Assembly (NCBI GenBank): GCA_030272155.1 | Contig: CP126197.1 | Location: 4,146,001-4,210,000 of the forward strand | Reading direction: 5' to 3' | Origin: Tetradesmus obliquus | Lineage: Eukaryota > Chlorophyta > Chlorophyceae > Sphaeropleales > Scenedesmaceae | DNA: 64,000 nucleotides | Shown here: positions 11,231 through 24,173 of the stretch, piece after piece | Numbering within the stretch: the stretch's first letter is position 1 | Layout of the letters: each line of letters begins with the position of its first letter | The notes under the pieces: generated by a model | What the model was told of the DNA's origin: nothing | What the model saw: only the letters and a program-made list of their open reading frames with translations | The model's database searches: none | Position numbers and translations under genes: made by a program

Positions 11231-12266
11231 GACCTGCGGCAGCTGCCAGCCGCAGTGCGCCTGTAGACAGCTACTGTACAGTATGTTGACACATCACGCT
11301 GCTCTTGCACCAGCACATCCACAAGTTTGCATCGTGGTTTTCAACGCACTTGTTGGCCCTAGCGAAGGCCAGCTGGACGAGCGCGTGGCGCAGCTGGCCG
11401 CAATTATTGACGCAGAGAAGCTGCGTACCAAGCAGCAGCAGGCGTGAGACCTGCTTCAGCTGTGGCTGCAGATAGCCGCTGTACAGTGTTTTGTAACATC
11501 ACGCTAGTGCTGCTCTTGTTTGCGCTGCAGCACATTCTGGAAGATGAGTATGTGGTGCTTAATGCGCTAGGGAGGGCAGCGGGACGCCTGCGTGGCGCAG
11601 ATGGCTGCATGTATTGACGCAGAGAAGCTGCGCACCAAGAAGCACTGGCTGTCATGGAAACCTGCAGCAACTGCGGCCGTCCAGTGAAAAGTACATGCAA
11701 AACTTCGCTGCGTATGCTGTGCACCAGCGCGTGCTGGCCCTCGACACTGTGATCGGCACTTCTCTGCTCTTTCTGCGGTGCCCCAGAAATAGCATTGGAA
11801 AATCAAACTACGGTTTACTTGCAGGCACCCTGCCAAGCCGCTGGTCGAAGCGCCACAAGCTATAGTGCACTGGTCGTAATGCTTTCCAAATAAATCATAT
11901 GCTAGTACAGCACCAACACAACTTCGTACAGATGTACGCACACGTACCTCAGTTACAAGCACACGTGTTGCACAACCACCTGCAGGACGGTGGAGCTGCA
12001 ACCCTCTCTAGTTACAAGTTACAAGTTCTACAGCATCCCCGGCTTATTCCGGCGTGCGTAAATTAAGGAAGAGGGTTAGTGAGCCGAGACTCACGTCACT
12101 GTAATGTCGTGACATAACCCCCTACCATGAGCGCATTCGTGGCAGGATTCGTGGCAGGATGTGCAACCCTCTCTAATTCTTTGCTGCTGTCGGAAGCACA
12201 CCAACTAGTGCTGCTGCTGCTGCTGCTGGCTACTGCTGCAGCAACTATTGCTGTTGCTGGCTGCTG
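11231..12266. repeat. guanylate kinase 3' flank with two further copies of the last exon
   Basis: After the stop at 11230, about 11320-11447 repeats the last exon ([27 protein letters not shown] plus stop) and about 11535-11650 holds a third, frameshifted copy. A TGTAA motif (11492-11496), the usual green-algal polyadenylation signal, lies between the second and third copies. From 11700 to 12266 I see no gene; this is probably the 3' flank of the converging LRR gene, with TGTAA on the complementary strand near 12023-12012. Confidence 0.7.
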
Positions 12267-13617
12267 CTATTGCTGCTGCTGCCGCAGTGCTGCCCAGAAG
12301 CTATCCACCGCTGCAGCCGGCAGCTGGTCACTCGACACACCCAGCTGCTGTAACTGCGACAGCCCAGTCAGCAGCATTAAGCCCCGCTCAGTCAGCCCAC
12401 CATTGCCCTCAAGCCGCAGCTCTGTCAGCTCCTGCAGCTGTGCTATCCCTGCCAAGCATGCCATGCTGCCCAAGCCACACTCCCGCAGGTCTAGGTGCCT
12501 CAGCTGCTTCATGCAGCATGCCAGTGCAGTTGCTGCCGTGTCATCTACAGCATCGCCTGCCTTCTGCAGCTGTAGGCGCGTCAGCCCTGCAAGTGCTGTC
12601 AGCGCCAGTGCGTCACCAGGTACCAGGATCGATTCTTGGCTGAAGCGCAGCTCCCGCAGCTTTTTCAGGCCTGCAAGGTGGGCGCAGGCCGCAGCTGGTA
12701 CAGCTGCGTGTTTGGATGCATCACCATGCTTACTTGCCAACACGGCCGCTGCAAGCTGCAGCTGAGTCAGGCGCGTGGACGCCGCAACTCCCCGCAGGAT
12801 GGCTTCTAGCTGGCTGGGTGTGGGTGTAAAAATCTCATACTCCAAACTCAGCTCCGGCAAGGCAGGTAGGTGCGGCCATGTCCTTGCTGCCTCCGCAGCA
12901 TCTCTAGGGTCGCAGTACCGCAGCGACAGGTGCTGCAACGCTGGCAGCGCTGCGGAGAGCTGCAGCAGCTGCGGCGCGCTGTCGAACGCCACCACCCCAA
13001 ACTGCAGGCGCTGCAGCCGCTGCAGCGGCAGCAGCGGCGCCACATCCAGGCCGCAATGGCAGTCGCCGAGAGCCAGTGCTGTCAGCTGCAGTGGCAGCAC
13101 AATGCCCTGGGGCAAACCGTCAATCAGCACCAGATCCTCCAGCTGATTGAGATGTGCCAGGTCCATCACTGGGAGTCTTCTGACGCCTAAGTGCAGCCGC
13201 CGCAGCAGCAACAGCGGCTGCGTCAGCTGCTGCAGCCGCCCCTGGAGGCGTGCCCTGCCTCCGCTGAGCTGGCTCTTGACATGTAGTGCTGTGAGCTGTG
13301 TCAGCTGCGGGATGGCTGCGAGGCAGCTGGCATGCAGACCAAGTGGCCATCCCTTGCATGACAGCTTCAGGTCCTGTAGGCGGCTGAGCCGGGCCAGAGC
13401 TGCTGAGAGAGGGCCGCTGTCTGCGTGGCTGATGCTGTGTTTGAAGTGCAGGTCAAGTGCTGTTAGGCTGTGAGCTGGCAGGTCATCCAGCAGGCTGACG
13501 GCATCTGCTGCGTCGCTGCGGAAGTGGGCTAGACGCAAGGAAGTGGGGTGCTGCTGTTGCTGCTGCTGCTGTTGGAGCTGCTGACACGCAGCTGCGGCCG
13601 CATGTCGCTGGGGTCCT

Positions 13618-13651
<34 letters not shown>

Positions 13652-14063
13652 CCGCTGCTGTGTTAGCTGCTGGGCTGGTTTCTGCTGATGGTGCCGTCGC
13701 TTGCCGCAAGGCGAGTTGCAGCATGCCACACACTTCATTCCCGTACGCCGCATGCTCTGCTGCACTGCCATTTGGCACGCGCCATTCATTGAGTGTCAGG
13801 CTCCTGACCAGCCCAGCATAGCGAGGCAGCCAAAGCTGAAAGCTTGCCAGCTGCTGCAGCAAGGTCTTTGAGCCAAGCACTATGTCCAAGCTGCATGTAG
13901 GCCATTGCCGCACAGTTTGCCTCCAGTCCTTGCACAAACACGCCGCTGCACACACGACTTGCAGGTCTGTGCTGACTGCTGGATGCTGCAGAGCTATCCA
14001 CAGGGCGTGAGTAGCCCCAGCTGCTCTGCATCGTGACTGCAAGTGGTCAGCAGTAGCAGACAA
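12267..14063 (-). CDS. leucine-rich-repeat protein, intact paralogue of the gene at 1-1611
   Basis: A single open frame of about 590 residues. The N-terminal 50 residues (ALWIALQHPAVSTDLQVVC, then CKDWRQTV) resemble the end of an F-box-like helical segment. After a Gln-rich tract come many LRR units (LTALDLHFKH, LQDLKLSC, LTALALGD, LQHLSLRYC, LRHLDLREC, LTELRLEGN) ending FWAALRQQQQ. No in-frame ATG precedes the homologous region; the frame opens after a TGA near 14072. A possible splice acceptor (TTGCAG ending at 14037) suggests that a 5' exon carrying the start lies upstream, so the 5' limit is uncertain. The molecular role is unknown; F-box/LRR proteins often recruit substrates to SCF ubiquitin ligases, but that is only a possibility here. 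Confidence 0.75.
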
Positions 14064-14907
14064 CAGACGGCATCAACAGGCAGCATCAACAGCAGCAGCA
14101 GCACAGTGGCAAGTCAGTCACTGACAGCACTCAGTGACTGAGTGCTTGTGGGCTGGGTGCCAGTCGCACACAACGCGTAGCCGTACTAACTGTCTTAGTT
14201 TACAACGAAGATATTTACAAGGATCACCGTGGCCTTGCGACACCAGCGCAAGCGCTGCAGCACATAGCTCCGCCTCACCTGTCCAGGAGGGAGCTGCATC
14301 GGTGCCATCCAGCTGCCTTACGCCTTCTTAGACAACTAGAACCTGTCTCTGCAGTCTTTTTCTTTGTGAAGCACAGGATCGCACCGCGTATGATTTGAAC
14401 GCAATCTTGGCGCCAAAACATGTGACACTGCGGTGACATGTCACGGTTTGCAAGGGCCCTGTCAGACTGGTATGCTCTGAGAGCATACAAGGGCAGGGCA
14501 GATACTAGGCAATGCTTCGTTCAAACTTGAAAAGCGGCTTGGTCCCATCAGTCAGTTGAAAAACCTGGATGGCTTGGCCTGGCAGTGAGGCTGGTGCACA
14601 TAAAGGGCAGAAATATACGAAATTTCCATCATCATCTTGTGACCAGTTCAGCCACAGCAACACAACTTTAATGTTACACGACACACTGCAGTAGCTGCTT
14701 CACATCTAAGCGCCAGTCACGTCACCACCACCAGCAGAGGCCTGCCTTTCAGCAGCGTTGATGCTGGACGTCCAGTCACCAGTTGTGTGTCTGGCTAGGC
14801 AGCTGGCACAGCTGCCGCAGCAAGGTGAGGGACCCTCAGGCCCAATTCCTTTCCCAGCACTGTATATAGCTGCCACTTGAAGTGACACATTCAGACAGAC
14901 CACACCA
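14064..14907. other. spacer between LRR gene and MYND gene A
   Basis: No convincing coding sequence. It should contain the promoter and any 5' exon of the LRR gene (near 14100-14330), and the 3' end of MYND gene A. A TGTAA polyadenylation-type motif for MYND A sits on the complementary strand at 14678-14674, about 230 bases past its stop. Confidence 0.45.
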
Positions 14908-17900
14908 TCACCAGTGGTGTGTCTGGCTGGGCAGTGGGTCCAGCAGCACCCTCAAGTCCCTCTCCTGCTCCAGCACCGCATTGAAGTACAGCTTGGCTCC
15001 CATGTAGCCCTTTGACCGGATGGCAGCCAGCAGCTGCTCATATGTGCCGCGCGCCTGGTCTGCCGGGTTGACTTGCGTCATCACCTTGCGCTTCTCATCG
15101 TACAGCAGCAGCGGCATGCCGTGCGGCTGCAAATGTTGCAAAGAAGAACAGTTTGCAGGAAAATGGCAGGCAGGAAGGCGATGCACACGGGATTAGCTAA
15201 AGCGGTGGAGGGGCAGGCTAGCCAACAACTGCAGCAGCAGATACACAGGTCCCTGCAAGCAGCTTGCAGCAGCAGCCCATATCTCCGTAGCACCAACAGC
15301 ACGACCATCAAAGGCCAGGGGCGCTTTCATCAAACCGCTGCCGCAATAGTCCAGCAACACCTCCTTGCACTGAATGCAGCACTAAGCTGCAAAGTTCTTT
15401 GCATGCAGCACTAAGCTGCACAGTTCCTGCATGCAGCAATTAGCTGCCCAGTTCTGGGGCCACTTACCCCGCCCATGGGTGCCTGGATCTTCACTATGAA
15501 CTTCTTGCTGGCATCTGCTGGCCGCTGCACAGCCGGCGCGTTGCCGTCCTTCCACTGCGGCCCCTTCTTCATAGCCTTTGTCATGTGCTTGACCGGCTTG
15601 TTGAAAGGCATCTGCAGGCACAGCAGTTAGTCCAAAACAGGGTGCGTTGCAAATCCGCCAGTGCACATATCTGACAACGGAACTGTGCACAGTGAGTGTT
15701 GATGTGTGTGTATTTCACTGTAGACGCTTTGGGCGGGCAGCGTGCAGCAGGCGGCAGCATACATGGTGCCAAGCCTGCACACAGACAGCTCTGCAGCAAC
15801 ACCACGCCGCCCACTGCCACTGGCGGCTGCTGCTGGTGCTGCTGATGCTGCAGCGGCTCCTGCTGCTGCTGCAGGAGTGCACACCAATTGTTGTGTTGGC
15901 TGCCAGCAGGCTCCACTTGCGTGTGAGCCCAAGTCACACACAATCTGCTGAACTACCCGCGAACTAACTTCTGAATGTTTGCAGATACTCGGCCACCGCT
16001 TGGCGAGCCGCTCACCACCATCCCAAATGCAGACTCCCCAGTCTGCTCAACCAGCTTGATGACCACTGAAGGGCTGCTGCTGCTGCTGCTTCCCGCCGCT
16101 GCTGCGCTGCTGCTTGCTGATGTGCCCGCCGCTGCTGCAGCCGCGGCACACTCTGCTTTGTGCCGCTTCCAGTCCTGCAAGTGCAGCAGGCAATGGACGG
16201 ACATATCTGTGGTACAGCAGCACGTGTACAAAAGATACTGGGCAGCGCACCACCTGCTGGACACACATATGCAGCCTATGCTGCGGTGCTTGGCGCTGCA
16301 TGACACATACACTTCCATCAGCATCGTAGAGCATCACAATGCAGCAGCGTATACATTCCGGTGCCCAGCGCTCTCAGGTGTGCAGACAGCTGCTACAGCG
16401 TTTGCTTGTGCGGTTGGGCTGAGGACACATGCAGCTTTCCTGCAAGCGCACCTGCACCTGGCAGTCCTTGCTGCAGTAGGCTACTCCCTTGCAGCGCGAG
16501 CAGGACATGGCCCCCTCCGCACCACACACCTGCGGCAGCGGTAGTCCCAATGTGTTAGTTACACTGCAGGCAACAAACCACTGGGTTACAGGTGAAGGAT
16601 GCCAACAACGCCATCTACGATATCTACTACAACCAAAACAGCCAAAGCTGCAGTGATGTGTGAATCAAATGATGTGAGGGCCTCACCAATCAATCACGGA
16701 AACAGGGAGTTCAACGTTGGACTCTCACCTTGCAGGACTTAGGCAGCTTCACGCCTGCCTTCAGCGGCTGAATGGGCAGCAGGCAGCTGACCCTAAACAT
16801 GCTGCCTGCAGCACCCCAAGCAGCTTGCTGCGCTGCCACATACTGCGGGCTCAGCACCGCTGCAGGATGCAAAGGCAGCAGAAGCAGACACAGCAGCAGG
16901 TTAGGAAGGCCATGTGCAACAGCAGATGAGGCAGACACATGGGCTGAGAGGGTGTGCGTCCACAGTGCATACCCACGCAACCCGCGGGCTCTTGCCCGGC
17001 ACACGTGTGCCGCTTGACGCTAGATTCACAAGCCAGGTTGTGCTAGACGTTGACATGTGTGGTTCCAGACTATTTGTCAGGCCCAGCTGTGTTGGCCTGC
17101 AGCAGTGCTGCTGCCAGCTGTAGCTTCCCTGGCTGCAGCTTCGGCACCACCATACCCTCATCATGATTATCTAAGGCTGCATGCTGTTGCGTGCCCAGCT
17201 GTGTTGGCCTGCAGCAGTGCTGCCGCCAGCTTCAGCTCCCCTGGCTGCAGCTTCTGCACCACCATAACTTATCTAAGGTTGCATACTGTCGCAGGCCTAC
17301 CTGTGTTGGCCTGTAGCGCGCTGCCGCCAGCTTCAGTTTCTGCACCACCGTAACCTCATCATGTTCAGCTAAGGTTGCATGCTGTTCCGTGCCCACCTGT
17401 GTTGGCCTGCAGCAGTGCTGCCGCCAGCTTCAGCTCCCCTGGCTGCACCTGAGCCACCATAACCTCGCCAGCAGGCCGCAGCGCAGCCTCAGCAGCAGCA
17501 AACGCCTGCACCAAGGGCCCAGCAGGCAGAAGCATGGCATCCCTGGTGGGCCATGGCATCGGTAAACCCAGCTGCTGGTCGGCACAGGCCTGTCACCACA
17601 CACCATGACAAAGCTGCATGCAACATTCTGTGCAGCCAGCCTCTCCAGCAGGCCGCAGTACAGCCTCGGCAGCGGCAAACGCCTGTAAAACATGCACATC
17701 AAGCGCAAGCAGACAACTGCATGTGGGTGGTTACAACAGCTGGTCTGCCAAGCTTTGCTGGCACATAGTGCTGCAACGCTGCAACATGCTGTATCAACAA
17801 CACACAAATTGACCATTGCTCTTGCCATGCAGGTCCTGAACAGGTTATACAACGGAAACTATGTATGTACAGCTGCTGGTCTTACCTGCGGCACAGGCTG

Positions 17901-19216
17901 GCTGTGGAACTGGCAGCGCAGCTTCAGCAGGGGCAGCTCCCCAGCCTGCCTCGCGTTTACAATGTCGATCAGGCCTTCGCCACCACTGCCTGCAGCCTTC
18001 ATGATCAGGCGGGAGGTGCGCTTCTCCACATAGCTGGTCACCTGCGAGCATAGAACAATGGGGCCGAACTGGGTCAGAGGGGACACAGCAGCATTTTGCA
18101 GCAGGAATTGGCGCATGTGATGAGTTGGAACATGCAGGTACCACAGCAGCGCGGTGTGCAGAACCTGGGAATGACAAATGTTGCATGTGGGAAGAGCAGC
18201 CAACACATACCTGCTGCTGCAGGCGCAACAAAACAGCTAGCTCAATGCTAGGCTGCAGCCACGTAGCTGCTGGTGCTGCTGCTCAGCTGCAAGCTGTGCT
18301 GCACATATATTGCTGCTGCTGTTTGTGTGACTCACAAAAGCACACAGTGTGCGTCTCAGCTCAAACCATGCACTGTATGGGTCGTCATCACCTCGAAACT
18401 TGTCCTGCAAGGCACACAATGCAGCAGGCACACCATGTGTTGCAATCCAGAAACAGCAGCGTAGAGCTTCATCACACATGGTGCAGCACTGTCGTTGTGC
18501 GCGCAGCATGTGTGTGCTAGTCTGTCCTGCAAGCACTTGATCTCTGCTTAATGATGCACCAAGTGTGCAGCAGTGATTTCCTGCAAGGCACGATCATGAC
18601 CTATATACCTTCCCCAGCACACAGAGCACACCAGCTGTACAATCTGTTGGATTTGTTGTATGAATCGCAACTCACCTGCACGCTGAAGAGGGCGTTGATG
18701 TCAAAGTGCTCAGTCAAGAGCTTGCGTGACTTCAGCTGCGGCAGGGCTGCTGGGTCTAGCTGGGCAGCTGTGCCGTGCTTTGCAACAATCTGGCTTAGTG
18801 CCTGCAAGCAGCAGTGCATGGTGAGCAGCTGCTGGCAGCAGTAGGCCTGATGCATGGTGATGTGCTTGCTAGAGAATGAGTTTGTAGCCAGTGTTGGAGG
18901 TGCAGCTGGCCTGCACCAGTTGCAAGAGGGAGACGGTATCCATATAACACCTTACAATGTGGTGGTAGCCACAGGCACAGCAGATCTTTTAGACCAGTCA
19001 ACACCACATGCACACACGCAGCACAGCAGGAGCACCTGCTGTAGTGCCAAGCAGCACAGCAGTGACAGCACACCTACCCACCTGGAGCTTTCCCAGCACC
19101 AGCACCAGCAGCTTCATTCGCGTGGCTGCATCTGTTGCACCCCCCTCCTCGGGATCTACCTGAAAGTCTTTGAGCAGCACACGAACATCTGCATCAGACA
19201 GCTCAGGCATCGCCAT
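14908..19216 (-). CDS. MYND-type zinc-finger protein, copy A
   Basis: Ten exons (19216-19082, 18801-18676, 18404-18336, 18041-17886, 17505-17397, 16859-16729, 16529-16452, 16174-16016, 15611-15468, 15126-14908) close in phase to about 441 residues. A complete MYND finger spans residues 241-277 with ligands C241, C244, C252, C255, C261, C265, H273 and C277; the first Cys pair (C-K-V-C) is split by an intron. MYND fingers bind short proline-containing peptides and are common in chlorophyte proteins. A Ser/Ala linker and a conserved C-terminal segment (RGTYEQLLAAIRSKGYMGAK) follow. The N-terminal 240 residues form no domain I recognise, and no SET motif was seen. It is a tandem duplicate of the next gene, 4.96 kb away, with the same exon plan. 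Confidence 0.85.
17079..17396 (-). repeat. about 107-bp tandem repeat of MYND-A exon 5 (3' part plus donor)
   Basis: Three extra copies in intron 5 (near 17085-17190, 17192-17297 and 17299-17396) repeat the codons for GELKLAAALLQANT and the donor, directly downstream of the intact exon 5 (17505-17397). A partial copy of the 5' part (AFAAAEAVLRPAGE) lies upstream at about 17684-17635. The equivalent intron of copy B (22423-22205) has none. Confidence 0.9.
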
Positions 19217-19972
19217 TGCTGTGATGGTGCCAGGACCGCAAAAACTGCTGTGCTGAGTTAAAACGAATGGGAGCGCTGCGTAGCCGTCGCAGAACAGTGG
19301 GACCTGCGCTGTAGATCGCTGAGTAACGTCGTAACACTCATGGGCGATTGTTGTAACCAGACGGTTTGTCTCCTGGCGTATGTGCACTAGAAGCAAGATA
19401 AAGTGGAAAACATTTTTTGATTTTCAAGACATTGAAAGACACATGCGCATATGTTAGACACGGCAGCTGAGCCATCGGTCGTACTGCCTTGAGTAGCAGA
19501 TCAGAGTTGAGAAATCCTACAGAGCTGCGGGTTGACACACGCAATTGCACTGGTGCAACCGCGGACCATATGGCCCATGCATGGAGTTTACCAACATCAC
19601 AGGCCTGCTCGCTGACACAACTTGTGTCATGGGTTCGTATGCCAGACGCCAGTGGCTGGCCAGTGGCTGGCCAGCCCATGGGCAGCCGCTCCAGCAGCAT
19701 CGCCAAATCAAGAGCTCCAACGTGCAGGTAATAAATTGCAAGCACAATGCAACATAATGCCTGCTCACATGGCATCCCCAGGCCCCACTCCTTTTCGAGC
19801 ACCGATCTAGTACAGCTTGGTACAGCTGCAGGTGATTGAACAACTTGCCTAGCTGGAAACTTGCCAAGTACTAGTTGGCACCTGGCGCTTGCCGTTGCAC
19901 TCCATACACACCACTGGTCGACACACGGAAACAAGAGCACACACGTGTTGCTAAAACAGCTGCAGAGTCGCA
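19217..19972. other. promoter region of MYND gene A and 3' flank of copy B
   Basis: No gene recognised. The block 19322-19365 (AGTAACGTCGTAA, then GTTGTAACCAGACG) is repeated upstream of MYND copy B at 24301-24335, so the gene duplication included the promoter. Confidence 0.6.
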
Positions 19973-22900
19973 TCACCAGGGGTGCGTCTGGCTGGGCAGT
20001 GGGTCCAGCAGCACCCTCAGCTGCCGCTCCTCTTCTAGCACTGCATTGAAGTACAGCTTGGCTTTCAGGTAGCCCTTGGCGCGAATGACCGCTAGCAGCT
20101 GATCATATGTGCCGCGCGCCTGGTCTGCTTTGGCCACGTGCGTCATCACCTTGCGCTTCTCATCATACAGCAGCAGCGGGTGGCCGGGCGGCTGCAGTTT
20201 GCAGGAGAACAGGTTGCAGATGCACAACTCAGCTGAGCCAACAGTGTGCTGCTGAAAAGATGAAGAGCAGACTGGCCAGCAAGCTCACAGCGGCACCCAC
20301 GGCCGTTGCGGCGTGCAGCAATGCATCAACCCCAACAGCAGAGTGCACCGTGCGCCGCATCACAGTAACACATTAATCGCTCCTGTAGCTGCTACATCGC
20401 CAGCAGCAACACAAATACATGCAATTCACTTGCCATCCAGTAAACCTCTGTTCTGCATCACTTTCTGGACTTCATGCTGCACAGACGCCAAGTGACTCAC
20501 CCCATCCAGGGCTGCCTGGATCTTCACCAGGAACTGCTTGCTGGCGTCTGCCGGCCGCTGCACAGCAGGCGCGTGGCCATCCTTCCACTGGGGCCCCTTC
20601 TCGTTTGCCTTAAGCACGTGCTTGACGGGCGTTTGTACATTCCACTGCGGGCGCGGCACACAGAGCATGAAAATTGTTCATCATGTATCACAGAGGACGC
20701 CCTTTACTTGCCAATATGGCAGAGATTGCAAACTTCGAACACTTCCCAAGCATGGGTGAAGTCTGCCGCTGCATCTCATCTGCCATTATGTCGTTGGTGA
20801 AGAGGCTGGTGCGCTGTGCATGTTGGTGAGGACATTCGGCACAGCAGATGCCGCAGGTACGCCCAGTGCAGCAATCAATTGCCCCCATCACAAGAAGCAC
20901 GCAAATGGACAGCCTGAAGCAACACTAAGATGCACAGCGGGCTGCCGCCGCTGCTGCTGATGTGCTGCTGGGGCGCACAACAGGTCTCATCTGCTGACCA
21001 CTGGCAAGTTGTAGATGCCGTATGATTGCTGACGATGGATACACTGCATGACCAGTCACGTGCTGATTTTGCGAGCTTGTGAAAATCTGCCGCCGCTTGA
21101 CAAGCCACTCACCACCGTTTCGATTGGAAATCTAGCCATATCGTGTTGCTCATGAAGCTTGATGACCACTGAAGGACGGCTGCTGCTGCTGCTGCCGCCC
21201 TCCGCTGCCGCGCTGCTGCTTGCTGAGCTGCCTGCTGCTGCTGCAGCCGCTGTACACTCTGCTTTGTGCCGCTTCCAATCCTGCAAGCACACCAGGCAAT
21301 GTGTTCTTACAGCTATGTGCTGCAGTTGCATGCATACACGACCTACTAGGCAGCACACAACTCTGATGTATTTCAACAGCCTGTGCTGGGCTGCATGAAA
21401 TCATTGCAACTTTCACTTCCCGTAGCACCCAACCTTACCCCAAACTGCTTCAAACCGCAGTGGACAACACCTTCTAGCCAGCGCCCCCAACGCCCGCAGA
21501 CAGCTGCCTGAGCGATGAAATGCAACACAACATGCAGGTGGACTGACGACACATGCAGCTTTCCTGCAAGCCCACCTGCCGCTGGCAGTCCTTGCTGCAG
21601 TAGGAGACTTCCTTGCAGCGTGAGCAGGACATGACATCGCCCCCTGCACCAAACACCTGCAGCAGCGGTAACAGTAACAGAAGTGTGCGAGTTTTGCTGC
21701 TCGCACAGAACGAGGAAGCTGGCAAAAGAGAATCCAGCGCTAATGACTGGGCTGTAGGGCAACACGACCAGCAGCCAACCCGCAATGCCCACAGCAACTT
21801 GTACAAAGAATTTGACTCTGTGGCTAACAGCACGCAAGGCTTCTATCACCCTTCCATGTATGCGTCTGCAACACCAGCAGAGGGATGCGCTGGAACTACT
21901 ACACTCTCAGCTCAAGTGTCATTCAAGACATCAGGGCTTTGCACACAGTACCCGACAGAAGGGTAGTTACATGTGGGTCCTGGCACCATCTTCGTAACCA
22001 GATACAACAACAACAGCGACAACAGGATGACAACCAGTTGTGATACCAAAAAAGTAAAGCACAGGACGCTCACCTTGCAGCACCTGTGCAGCTTGACTGC
22101 TCCCTTCAAAGGCTGGATGGGCAGCAAGCAGCTGACACTGAAATCTCTGCCGGCAGGGCCCCAGGCAGCATGCTGCGCGTCTATGTACTGCTCGCTCAGC
22201 ACGGCTGCAGGGTTTGCAACACAGCAGCAGCAATCACAGCAGAATCTTCAGTGTTTTCCACAACAGCAGGTGGGGCATGCACCTGGGCTAAGAACTGGTG
22301 CAGTTTGCAGTACACACAGCAACAGCCTGCTGGCTTTGGCTGACACTCATATCAAACAGTGGTGTCACCAGCCGGTTTATGTCAGGCATGAATAGATGGA
22401 GTTTAACGCTGTTGCATGCCCACCTGTGTTGGCCTGCAGCAGCGCTCCCGCCAGCTTTAGGGTGCCACGCTGCAGCTTCTGCACCAGCATCAACTCCTCA
22501 GAGGGGCGCATCGCAGCCTCGGCAGCAGCAAACGCCTGCAACAAATGCACATTGCATTCACAAGCCTTGCCGCAAACATTGAAGCCGCAGCATTCATGGT
22601 ACTGGCCGTGCGCCCATGCGAGGTACACCCCAACAGCAACATTGAAGGAAAGCACGGCAGGCTGCAAGGCTGGCACCAAGAACATTATGTACTGTCATCA
22701 GTTGTGCTCACGGCTGCTGCAACCCAGCTTGATGGCATCCACCACATGCCTTTAAACTCCTGGACAGGTTTATAGAGTGACAGCCTGCTTTGCAGCTGCT
22801 GCTGGTGTCACCGGCGGCACAGGCCCAGTGAAGATCTGGCAGCGCAGCTCCAGCAGGGGCAGCTCCCCAGCCTGCCTCGCTCCGACAATGGCGATCAGCC

Positions 22901-24173
22901 CTTCGCCAGCCGTGCCTGCAGCTCTCATCCGCAGGCGACAGATGCCCTGCTCAACATAGCCCGTCACCTGCGCAAATGGTTCAGAGTTTGCAGCGACAAA
23001 CAGCACCAGCCATGCGTAAGATGTACTGCAAACAATGTGATGTGGCTACACATGCAAGTAGCACAGCAGTGCGGTGCGGAGGTATGGAGCCAGCAGAATC
23101 AGCATGCAGAAGATGCAGCCAGCGGTAGCATTGCTGCTGCGGGCCTTGACAACAGCTCTTCGCTGCCAGGCTGCTGCTGCTGCAGCTGCTACTAGTCAGC
23201 TGTAGAATGTGCTGCACACATCTTAGTGCTGTTCATTTTACTCACAAAAGCGTTCAGTACTTGGCGCAGCTCAAACCAGATGCCGTATTTGTTTTCATCA
23301 TCGCGGAAGACGGTTTCCTGCAAGCCACGCAGGGCAGTATGGACAACTTTCTATGTTTGTGTTGCAATGCAGCATTGGCAGTGTATTTGGAGTGACACAC
23401 CAGGTGTGCAGCATAATTGTTCTGCAGGCTGCATGCACGCGCTGATATGTCCTTCAATCCCTTGAGCTGCGTGATATGATTCGCACACTGTGCAGCAGAG
23501 CATTCCTGCAAGTCATCATAATATGTACAAGTTTACGGCAGCAGACAGACCAACACACCAGCTGCACAGCCTGTTTGCACATATCACACCTGCACGCTGA
23601 AGAGCGCATTTTTGTTGAAGTGCTCAGTGCACAGCTTGCGTGACTTGAGCTGCGGCAGGGCTGCTGGGTCTAGCTGGGAAGCTGTTCCAAACCTTGCCAC
23701 AACATGGCTCATTGCCTGCAGGAAACAGTACTTGGTGAGCAACAGCTAGCGGCAGTAGGCCTGAAGAGCAGTGGTATGCTGGCTACTGTACGCTATCATC
23801 GCGTCAGCACATTTTGCAGCACAATGAAGCAGCCAGTGCGGAATATGTGGCTGACCTGGCCCATCAGAACCCATCAGCAGCTGTGTTCCAAAGATGCGTT
23901 GCTGGATTTGACTCACACACCATAACAGGTCGCGGTAGCTACATGCAATGCCAGCACAATGCATCAGAAAGTCGCAGCGCATGCAGCGCAGCAGCACTAC
24001 AGCTGCACCAGCACAGCAGCGACAGCACACCCACCCACCTGGAGCTTTCCCAGCACCAGCACCAGCAGCTTCAGTCGTGCGGCTGCATCTATTGCACCCC
24101 CTTCCTCGGGATCTACCTGGAACTCTTTCAGCAGCACACGGACAACATCATCAGGCAGCTCGAGCGTCGCCAT
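19973..24173 (-). CDS. MYND-type zinc-finger protein, copy B, with a missing zinc ligand
   Basis: Ten exons (24173-24039, 23715-23590, 23317-23246, 22967-22812, 22535-22424, 22204-22074, 21656-21576, 21280-21113, 20644-20501, 20191-19973) give about 447 residues, collinear with copy A. Exon 1 encodes MATLELPDDVVRVLLKEFQV; the C-terminus keeps RGTYDQLLAVIRAKGYLKAK. In the MYND finger the second Cys of the first pair (C244 of copy A) is Phe: the junction reads CCK-VFGAGG instead of SCK-VCGAEG. The remaining ligands (MSCSRC, YCSKDC, H and C of DWKRHKAEC) are present, so one zinc site is probably weakened, although the extra Cys before CK might compensate. The frame is intact over all ten exons, which argues against a pseudogene. 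Confidence 0.85.
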
